Origin: a bacterium
GTDB taxonomy: Bacteria; Planctomycetota; J058; JACQDU01
Assembly: GCA_016200955.1 (NCBI GenBank)
Contig: JACQDU010000057.1
Coordinates: 1-5,083, forward strand
Direction: 5' to 3'
DNA: 5,083 bases
This document shows positions 1 to 5,083 of this stretch, piece by piece. Numbering within the stretch: the first letter of the stretch is position 1; every line of letters starts with the position of its first letter. Below the pieces are notes generated by a model, which searched no databases, had not been told where the DNA came from, and saw only the letters and a program-made list of their open reading frames with translations. The position numbers and the translations under genes were made by a program.

Positions 1-1365
1 CGCGAGGAACGCGTCCAGGTCGGCGGGCACGTCCACATCGAGCGGGAGGGAGAGCCACCGGTCGACCGCCGCCGCGAGCCCGTCGATGGGTTGGCCGCCG
101 TCCCGGCTCTCGGCGGGCGTGGGTTGCGCCGCGGCGAGGACCGTCTCTCGCGTCGCGGCGAGAAGGTCTCTCGTCACGCCGTCCAGCTCCCGCGCGAGGA
201 TCGAGACCGTCTGGGGCTCGCGGTGAGCCACGAGGGCGAACAGCGCGTCGTCGCGCGCTCCGGCGAACGTGCCCGAGCCGAGCTCGGCGATCGTCCTCTC
301 GAGCGCCGCGCGGTGCTCGTCGAGCACCCGGCGGCGCCCCTGATCCACTCCGCGCAGCGCGCGCGCCGCGCGCCCGTCGTCGACGTGGAGGTCGCCCGCG
401 CGCTCGAAGGCGCTCGCGGCGATCTCCCACTGCTCGGCCTCGAGCGAGACCTCGCCGAGAGCCATGGAAGCCTCGAAGGCCGCGGCGAGCGCGTCCTTGT
501 CGCCGGGGACGAGCGCGGCGAGCCGCGCCGTGACCTGGAGCGAGTCGAGGCCGAGGCCGAGGAGAGGGCGGAGGCGCCGCTGCCGGGCCTCGGCGTTCTC
601 CTTGGGCGAGGCGCCGGCTCGGGCGGCGGCGCGGGCCGCCTCGAACTTCTCGCGGCGGGCGGCGGCGTCCGAGCGGGCGCGCTCGACGATCGCCTCGCGC
701 TCCGCGCGCGCCGCGCGGACGAGAGCGGCCGGCGCGGCCAGCAGGGCCACCGCTCCGAGCGCCACGAGCGCGGAGAGGGCCTTGTTGCGGCGCGCTCGCC
801 GGCCGAGGCGCCCGAGCGGCCCCTGGGGTCGAGCCGCGATCGGCTCGCCGGCGAGGTGGCGGTCGAGCTCGTCCGCGACCTCGCCCGCAGTCCGGTAGCG
901 TCTCGCCGGCTCCTTTTCGAGGCACTTGAGGCAGATCGTCTCGAGGTCGCCCGCGGCGCGGCGGTTGAGCTTGCCCGGTGGGACCGGGTCCCTCGTGAGC
1001 ACGGCGACGACCAGGTTCACGTCCGTGACGCCCTCGAACGGCGGACGACCCGTGAGGACATGGTAGAGGGTCGCGCCGAGGGAGTAGACGTCGCTCCTCT
1101 CGTCGGCACGCTCGCCGCTCGCCTGCTCGGGCGGCATGTAAGCGGGAGTGCCCATCGCCATGCCCGTCCGCGTGAGCTTCGTCCCCGAGCCACGGATGTT
1201 CGCGAGCCCGAAGTCGACGACGTGCGCGCGGTCGCTCCGGTCGATGAGGATGTTCCCCGGCTTCAGGTCGCGGTGGACGACTCCCTGGCCGTGCGCGTGG
1301 TGGACGGCGCGCGCCGCGTCGCGCACCGCCTCGAGCGCGCGCTCGAGGCCGAGCCGCGCTCCATG
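1..1365 (-). CDS. Serine/threonine protein kinase, C-terminal part (out of frame with its N-terminus; runs off the left edge)
   Basis: This frame is open from about 1365 to base 1 and holds the catalytic half of a Hanks-type Ser/Thr kinase. Visible in order are the catalytic loop HRDLKPGN (Asp codon at 1267-1269), DFGLA (Asp at 1213-1215), an activation-segment end GTPAYMPPEQA (around 1120-1150), and a C-lobe ending DLETICLKCLEKEPARRYR. A basic stretch (RRARRNK) and one hydrophobic segment of about 21 residues (718-780) follow, so the kinase domain should be cytoplasmic and membrane-anchored. Beyond the membrane segment comes an Ala/Arg/Glu-rich helical region with a TPR-like stretch (LGEVSLEAEQWEIAASAFERA, about 390-455), then further helical sequence of unknown role up to the window edge. 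No start codon is implied: the lower ATP-binding half is encoded upstream in another frame. The nearest in-frame start, GTG at 1326, would give a protein lacking the glycine loop and catalytic lysine. The kinase assignment is certain; whether the gene is functional is open. Confidence 0.85.
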
Positions 1366-1934
1366 GCGATGAAGTGCCCGACGGGAGAGCCGGGGCCGCC
1401 CCTCGGGAGCTCGCCGGCCTCGTGGACGGCGACGATCGCCGGATGGCGGAGGCGCCCGACCGCCTCGGCCTCGCGGCGGAAGCGGAGGATCGCGTCCGCG
1501 CTCACGTCCGCTCCCGCGAGGATCGTCTTGAGCGCGACGAGGCGCCGGAGCCGCTGGTCCCAGGCGCGGTGGACGACTCCCATGCCTCCCCTTCCGAGCT
1601 CGGAGAGGAGGAGGAACGGCCCGAGAGCGCGCGCCGGGTCGCGCCGGGCCTCGTCGATCTCCCGGGCGAGCTCCGCGCTCGCCGCATCGACCGGCGCGGC
1701 GAGCCGGCCGGAGGGACGGGGGGAGGACGAGCCCGCGACGAGAAGCGTCCTCGCGTCGCTCCCGGGAGGCGCCGTGCCCGGTCGCGTCTCGAGCGCGAGG
1801 GGCACCGTGTCGCCCTCGGAGGAAGGAGGCGGGACGGGAACGCCGCGCGCGCACGCGGGGCACGTGACGGGGCTAGGCCCCGGCACGCGCCGGATCGGGT
1901 AGCCGCAGCTCGGACACGGAAAGACGCTCGGCAT
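1263..1934 (-). CDS. Serine/threonine protein kinase, N-terminal part with zinc ribbon (reading frame broken near 1360)
   Basis: This is the front half of the same kinase gene. From the ATG at 1934, residues 7-28 form a zinc ribbon (Cys7, Cys10, Cys25, Cys28 as CxxC...CxxC), followed by a Pro/Ser-rich linker to about residue 85. The kinase N-lobe then begins: glycine loop GRGGMGVV (114-121), the VALKT lysine at Lys136, and the helix-C glutamate in RFRREAE (Glu155). The natural reading ends near HFIAME (186-192); the last 30 or so residues, down to the stop at 1263, are out-of-frame sequence. A GTG at 1970, 13 bases after the nth stop codon, would add 12 residues (MRRGPRCYCLLG). I prefer the ATG because the zinc ribbon begins right after it, but neither start has a good Shine-Dalgarno sequence. 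The gene is last in a minus-strand run after nth. The break could be a real mutation or an assembly or sequencing error. Confidence 0.8.
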   Translation of the reverse strand: MPSVFPCPSCGYPIRRVPGPSPVTCPACARGVPVPPPSSEGDTVPLALETRPGTAPPGSDARTLLVAGSSSPRPSGRLAAPVDAASAELAREIDEARRDPARALGPFLLLSELGRGGMGVVHRAWDQRLRRLVALKTILAGADVSADAILRFRREAEAVGRLRHPAIVAVHEAGELPRGGPGSPVGHFIAMERGSASSARSRRCATRRAPSTTRTARESSTAT

Positions 1935-1983
1935 GCCGAGGAGACAATAGCAGCGCGGTCCTCGCCTCACCGCTCGCGAGAGG

Positions 1984-2736
1984 CTACTCTTTCTTCCTCG
2001 AGCTCGCGGCGGGGCGTTTCTTGCCCGGCTTCTTCTCTCGCTTCTTCTTCTCGAGACTGAACGCGCTCGGGCAGAGGTCCTTGGCGACGCACGCCTCGCA
2101 CTTGGGGTTCGGCCCCGTGCAGATCCGTCTCCCGTGGAACTGGAGGAGGTGGCAAGACCGGGTCCGCCGCTCGGCGGGCCAGAGCTTCTCGAGGTCCTTC
2201 TCGATCTCGTCGGGGTCGTCGTTCTTCGTGAGCCCGAGCCTCTGCGAGAGCCGCCTCACGTGAGTGTCGACGGCGACCCTGTCCGGGTGGCCGAGCGCGT
2301 TCCCGAGGACGACGTTCGCGGTCTTTCGCCCGACTCCCGGGAGCTCGGTCAGGGCCTCGATCGAATCCGGCACCTGGCCCCCGTGCTTCTCCACGAGGGC
2401 GCGGCAGCTCTCCTGGACGGCCTTCGCCTTGTTGTTGAAGAAGCCCGTGGGCTTGAGCTCCGCGCGGAGCGTCTCGATGGGAGCGTCCGCCCAGTCCTTC
2501 GCGGTCGGGTACTTCGGGAACAGGTTCCTCGTGATCGAGTTCACGAGAGTGTCGCGCGTCTGCGCGGCGAGGATCGTCGCGACGAGGAGCTCGAGCGGGC
2601 TCGTGAAGTCGAGCGCGATCTTCGCGTTCGGATACTCGCGCTCGAGCCGCTCGAGGACCGCGAGAGCGCGGGTTTGCTTCTCGGCGAGCGTCTCGCGGGA
2701 GACGTCGACCTTCGGTTTCTCGGGCTCGGCGCTCAT
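1984..2736 (-). CDS. nth: Endonuclease III, iron-sulfur base-excision repair DNA glycosylase/AP lyase
   Basis: This enzyme removes oxidised pyrimidines from DNA and cleaves the strand at the resulting abasic site. The 250-residue protein has the full family signature. The helix-hairpin-helix is LPGVGRKTANVVLG (132-145) with the catalytic lysine at Lys138. The catalytic aspartate lies in VAVDTHVRRL at Asp157. The [4Fe-4S] cluster ligands Cys206, Cys213, Cys216 and Cys222 show the exact C-x6-C-x2-C-x5-C spacing. The LVATILAAQT helix (51-60) matches the usual SAQ region. Lys-to-Asp spacing is 19 residues, one more than I recall for the E. coli enzyme. Both ends are extended: about 20 extra N-terminal residues, and a C-terminal tail (229-250) very rich in Lys and Arg that may add nonspecific DNA contact (inference). 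The ATG at 2736 lies 27 bases after the upstream stop codon; its Shine-Dalgarno sequence is weak, suggesting translation within an operon. Confidence 0.96.
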   Translation of the reverse strand: MSAEPEKPKVDVSRETLAEKQTRALAVLERLEREYPNAKIALDFTSPLELLVATILAAQTRDTLVNSITRNLFPKYPTAKDWADAPIETLRAELKPTGFFNNKAKAVQESCRALVEKHGGQVPDSIEALTELPGVGRKTANVVLGNALGHPDRVAVDTHVRRLSQRLGLTKNDDPDEIEKDLEKLWPAERRTRSCHLLQFHGRRICTGPNPKCEACVAKDLCPSAFSLEKKKREKKPGKKRPAASSRKKE

Positions 2737-2763
2737 GGGGCAGGAGTCCCGGGAGCGGAGAGA

Positions 2764-3234
2764 TCAGGCTCCCTTGTAATCGACGGCGAACTCGAAGATC
2801 TTGTTCTCGACGAACTTCTTGGCCCGCTCGACGTCGATGCCGGACTTGGGGAAGTTCATGTAGTCGTACTTCTTCTTGTACTTCCCCTCGAGGCCCATGT
2901 AGCACTCGAGCGTGATCCCCATGCCGGTGTCGGTCAGATGCGCGCGGAACTCGACGAAGCCGGGGCCGACGTTGTCCTTCTGCGGGAACTCGAAGCGGCG
3001 GCCGCGAAAGTCGAGCGCGGAGGGCTCGGTCACGCCGGTGAAGCGGTCCTTGAGCCACTTCGAGCGGCGCTCGAGGATCTCCTGGAGCTTCTTGAACTGG
3101 TGCTCGATCCCCTCGTCTTCCTGGAGCTGGCGCTTCCGCTGCGCCTCGAGCTCTTCGAGGGCGGCGGTGTCGTCTTTCATGATGTCTCTGTCGAACTTGC
3201 GCGTGAACTCGCCGCGCTCCTCCGGCAGCCCCAT
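2764..3234 (-). CDS. Hypothetical protein, helical/coiled-coil N-terminus and beta-rich C-terminus
   Basis: I do not recognise this 156-residue protein. It has no signal peptide or membrane segment and is strongly charged, so it is probably cytoplasmic. Residues 20-65 (from DDTAALEELEAQRKRQ on) are rich in Glu, Lys, Gln and Leu and should form a long helix or short coiled coil. Residues 73-118 look like alternating beta strands (ALDFRGRRFEF, GFVEFRAHL, GITLECYM). The C-terminal part is Lys/Tyr-rich (YKKKYDYMNF) and ends with a helix-strand (ERAKKFVENKIFEFAVDYKGA region). The only cysteine is Cys111. It is a real gene: the ATG has a good Shine-Dalgarno sequence (GGAGG, 11 bases upstream), codon use matches its neighbours, and nth follows after 27 bases. 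The next in-frame ATG, at 3180, lacks a ribosome binding site. It appears to be the first gene of the operon. A role beside nth cannot be inferred from sequence. Confidence 0.8.
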   Translation of the reverse strand: MGLPEERGEFTRKFDRDIMKDDTAALEELEAQRKRQLQEDEGIEHQFKKLQEILERRSKWLKDRFTGVTEPSALDFRGRRFEFPQKDNVGPGFVEFRAHLTDTGMGITLECYMGLEGKYKKKYDYMNFPKSGIDVERAKKFVENKIFEFAVDYKGA

Positions 3235-3245
3235 GAGCTCTCTCT

Positions 3246-3250
3246 CCTCC
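3246..3250 (-). promoter_or_regulatory. Ribosome binding site of the 156-residue hypothetical gene
   Basis: On the minus strand GGAGG (part of GGAGGAGAGAGAG) lies 11 bases upstream of the ATG at 3234. It is the strongest Shine-Dalgarno sequence on this strand of the window and fixes the start of the first operon gene. Confidence 0.65.
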
Positions 3251-3347
3251 GGGATCGAGACGCTGGAAGTCTAACCTGCTCTCGACGAGGAGCGCAATCG
3301 GGCGCGGGACGCTTGCCTTTCTCCCGCCAAAAGAAGAAAAAAAGTAA

Positions 3348-3421
3348 CCACGAAGGCACGAAGCCACGAAGTTCGTGGGCAAGGCGTCCCGTCGAGACCT
3401 CGTGCCTTCGTGTCCTCGTGG
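3348..3421. repeat. Inverted repeat built from 8-base NCACGAAG-type units
   Basis: The left arm (3348-3371) is three direct 8-mers: CCACGAAG, GCACGAAG, CCACGAAG. The right arm (3398-3421), read on the minus strand, is CCACGAGG, ACACGAAG, GCACGAGG. The arms pair at 20 of 24 positions around a 26-base loop. Inside it, CCACGAA (3364-3370) and TTCGTGG (3372-3378) form a second perfect 7-bp hairpin about a single G. From general familiarity, runs of CACGAAG-like units with a reverse-complement partner recur between genes in many environmental bacterial genomes and are often mistranslated as NHEG-like peptides. I cannot cite a formal family name. It resembles a small non-autonomous repeat. It lies 53 bases before the phosphatase start codon, so it could fold in that transcript's leader. 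Confidence 0.75.
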
Positions 3422-3462
3422 CTCAGGTCGTCCGGCTTCTCCTTCCGCCGCTCCAAGAAACC

Positions 3463-3467
3463 GGGAG
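3463..3467 (+). promoter_or_regulatory. Ribosome binding site of the FHA-GAF-PP2C gene
   Basis: GGGAG (within CCGGGAGAGA) lies 7 bases upstream of the ATG at 3475. It supports this start even though the frame stays open much further upstream. Confidence 0.65.
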
Positions 3468-3474
3468 AGACCCG

Positions 3475-5079
3475 ATGCCCCGGCTGATCGTGGTCCAGGG
3501 AGCGCGCCACCGGAGCCACACGCTCCGGAACGAGAGGACCGTCGTCGGCGCCCTCCCCGAGAGCGACATCCTCGTCGACGACCCCGAGGTCTCGAAGCGC
3601 CACATGACGATCGAGCGGCGCGGCGAGCGCTACTTCGTCGCCGACGCGGGCTCGCGGAACGGGACCTGGCTCAACGAGGCGCGCGTCGAGGATGCGACGG
3701 AGCTCCACTCGGGCGACCGCCTCCGGATCGGGCAGACGGCGCTCTTCTTCCTGGAAGCCGACCGGCTCGAGATGTCGACCGACGGCCGCGCGCCCGAGCG
3801 CCCGCGAGGAGACAAGCTCGGGAACCTGCTCATACTCCAGGAGATCAACAAGGCGCTCAACTCCGAGAGCGACCTCGAGCGCCTCCTCGAGCTGATCATG
3901 GACACCGCGATCCACCTCTGCGACGCGGAGCGCGGGTTCCTGATCCTCGTCAACGAAGCCAAGCTCGACTTCGTGGTCGCCCGGAACATCGACTACGAGG
4001 CCGTCCGCTCGCCCGAGTTCAAGATCTCGAACTCGGTGATCCGGCGCGTCGTGAAGTCGGGCGAGCCGATACTCACCTCGAACGCGAAGGTCGACCTGAA
4101 GTCGGTCGACAGCGTCATCTCGCTCGACGTTCGCTCGCTCCTCTGCGTCCCGCTCCGCGTGAAGTCGCGGACGATCGGCACGCTCTACCTCGACTCCCGT
4201 CAAGCGGGCGCCGCCTTCTCCGAGGAGGACCGGGACCTGCTCTCGGCCTTCTCCGACCAGGCCGCGATCGCGCTCGAGAACGCCCGGCTCCTCAAGGAAG
4301 CGAAGGACAAGGAGGCGATCCTCTCGGAGCTCCGCGTCGCCCGCACGATCCAGCTCGCGCTCCTCCCGAAGCGCGATCCCCTCGTCCCCGGCTTCGACCT
4401 CGCGGGAGGCATGAAGACCGCGAAGGAGGTCGGCGGCGACTACTACGACTACATCCCGGCCCACAAGAACCAGGACGGCTCGCGCGACCTGTTCCTCGCG
4501 ATCGGCGACGTCTCGGGCAAGGGAGTCCCGGCCGGCCTCATCATGGTCATGGCCCGCTCGACCGTCCGCTCGCTCTCGGGGCAGCGCGACGTGGACCCGA
4601 AGGCCGTCTGCGTCGAGACGAACCGGATCCTGAAGCAGGACCTGAAGCCCGGTCTCTTCATGTCCCTCCTCCTCGCGCGAGCCGACCTGCGCACGGGGAG
4701 CCTCCGCCTCGCGGGCTGCGGCCACGAGAGGCCGCTCATCCGCCGCGCGTCGGGCAAGGTCGAGCGAGTCGACCTGGGCGGCCTCGTCCTGGGAGTCGTC
4801 GCGGACAACGCGGAGCACGTCGCCGAGATGCGCGTCGTGCTCGAGCCGGGCGATCTCCTCCTCCTCTACACGGACGGCGTCACCGAGGCCATGGACCCCA
4901 GGGGAAAGCTCTACGGGCTCCCGCGGCTCGAGGGGCTCCTCATGGCTCGCGGGCACGAGCCGCCGCTCGAGCTGCTCCATGCGATCGAGGCCGACGTCTC
5001 CCGGCACGCGCAGGGAGCCGAGCAGCACGACGACATCACACTCATCGCGCTCCGGCGGAAGGCAACGGGGCAGAGCTAG
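3475..5079 (+). CDS. FHA-GAF-PP2C (SpoIIE/RsbU-type) serine/threonine phosphatase
   Basis: This 534-residue cytoplasmic signalling protein has three domains. An FHA domain (about 1-95) has the SKRH (40-43) and SRNGTWLN (60-67) phosphopeptide-binding motifs, but the usual Gly-Arg of the first loop is Gly-Ala (25-26). A GAF sensor domain (about 130-272) contains SLLCVPLRV (221-229) and GTLYLDSR (235-242). It ends in a signalling helix (ENARLLKEAKDKEAILSEL). A PP2C-type phosphatase (about 285-530) begins with the RsbU-like IQLALLP (292-298). It keeps the metal-binding aspartates: VGGDYYDY (Asp322), IGDVSGKG (Asp345), YTDGVTEA (Asp467) and HDDITL (Asp520). Such proteins dephosphorylate STAS-type or other Ser/Thr-phosphorylated partners in response to GAF input; no STAS or anti-sigma gene is in the window. 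The start is chosen because the FHA domain begins at once (MPRLIVVQG) and GGGAG lies 7 bases upstream. The gene is complete, ending TAG at 5077-5079. Catalytic activity is likely; the GAF ligand and substrate are unknown. Confidence 0.95.
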   Translation: MPRLIVVQGARHRSHTLRNERTVVGALPESDILVDDPEVSKRHMTIERRGERYFVADAGSRNGTWLNEARVEDATELHSGDRLRIGQTALFFLEADRLEMSTDGRAPERPRGDKLGNLLILQEINKALNSESDLERLLELIMDTAIHLCDAERGFLILVNEAKLDFVVARNIDYEAVRSPEFKISNSVIRRVVKSGEPILTSNAKVDLKSVDSVISLDVRSLLCVPLRVKSRTIGTLYLDSRQAGAAFSEEDRDLLSAFSDQAAIALENARLLKEAKDKEAILSELRVARTIQLALLPKRDPLVPGFDLAGGMKTAKEVGGDYYDYIPAHKNQDGSRDLFLAIGDVSGKGVPAGLIMVMARSTVRSLSGQRDVDPKAVCVETNRILKQDLKPGLFMSLLLARADLRTGSLRLAGCGHERPLIRRASGKVERVDLGGLVLGVVADNAEHVAEMRVVLEPGDLLLLYTDGVTEAMDPRGKLYGLPRLEGLLMARGHEPPLELLHAIEADVSRHAQGAEQHDDITLIALRRKATGQS

Positions 5080-5083
5080 CAGC

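Larger units (their letters stand above)
3235..3474. other. Divergent intergenic region between the nth operon and the phosphatase gene
   Basis: This 240-base stretch separates two divergent genes, so it should hold promoters for both. It contains the two ribosome binding sites, an A-rich patch on the plus strand (3329-3347) and an 8-mer inverted repeat (3348-3421). For the minus strand the best sigma-70-like candidate is a -35 TTGCGC (plus-strand 3292-3297) and a -10 TAGACT (3268-3273), 18 bases apart. It matches the consensus at only about half the -35 positions and is a weak call. I see no convincing promoter for the plus strand. Spurious open frames cross the region on both strands, but no coding signal is visible. 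Confidence 0.6.

Noticed and set aside
1263..1385. Programmed ribosomal frameshift in the kinase
   Set aside because: No slippery heptamer or stimulatory structure is apparent, and residues normally present in the hinge are missing, so a simple shift would not restore a normal kinase.
91..1902. 603-residue open frame on the plus strand
   Set aside because: It lies opposite the kinase gene; its codons are exact complements of the kinase C-terminal frame, and its Arg/Ala/Glu-rich translation shows no domain. It is a GC-rich shadow.
1967..3382. 471-residue open frame on the minus strand
   Set aside because: It overlaps nth and the hypothetical gene in another frame and gives an Arg/Pro/Glu-rich translation; both real genes have recognisable start signals or motifs.
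3348..3421. CRISPR array or rho-independent terminator
   Set aside because: The units are 8 bases without spacers and the arms are inverted, which rules out CRISPR. No T-run follows either arm, and no gene ends here, so it is not a terminator.
2134..3474. Upstream extension of the phosphatase frame (giving 981 residues in total)
   Set aside because: It runs antisense to nth and the hypothetical gene and through the 8-mer repeat. The FHA domain begins at the ATG at 3475, which has its own ribosome binding site.
3271..5028. 585-residue open frame on the minus strand
   Set aside because: It is antisense to the clearly identified FHA-GAF-PP2C gene, has a low-complexity charged translation and no recognisable motif.

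Overview
The window is very GC-rich with strongly GC-biased third codon positions, so long spurious frames run opposite most real genes. It holds four genes and one divergent intergenic region. The organism looks like a Planctomycetota bacterium or a neighbouring deep-branching phylum with similar signalling genes (Acidobacteriota is an alternative). The main clue is the kinase: a zinc-ribbon N-terminus, the HRDLKPGNIL, DFGLA and PPEQA signatures, and a DLETICLKCLEKEP stretch followed by a membrane anchor. This is an impression from family resemblance, not a phylogenetic result.

Layout. From 3234 down to base 1 the minus strand carries a probable operon of three genes: a 156-residue protein of unknown function (2764-3234), endonuclease III (nth, 1984-2736) and a membrane-anchored serine/threonine protein kinase (1934 down past base 1). 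Spacing is 27 bases between the first two. Between nth and the kinase it is 13 or 49 bases, depending on the kinase start. The kinase is broken near 1356-1366: its N-terminal and C-terminal parts lie in different frames, and the residues that normally link them (an estimated 10-15) are absent. It is also cut off by the left window edge.

Positions 3235-3474 form a 240-base divergent intergenic region. It holds a short inverted repeat built of 8-base units (NCACGAAG type), an A-rich patch, and ribosome binding sites for both flanking genes. On the plus strand, 3475-5079 encodes a complete 534-residue FHA-GAF-PP2C (SpoIIE/RsbU-type) phosphatase.

How the genes may work together. Kinase and phosphatase are the two enzymatic sides of Ser/Thr phosphorylation signalling, and the FHA domain is a phosphothreonine reader, so a functional link is plausible. 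Only proximity supports it, and the FHA domain lacks a usual phosphate-contacting arginine. Endonuclease III does base excision repair and has no evident tie to the signalling genes. I see no CRISPR array, RNA gene, transposase or clear novel system. The points most worth a second look are the kinase break, the altered FHA domain, the 8-mer inverted repeat and the unrecognised 156-residue protein.
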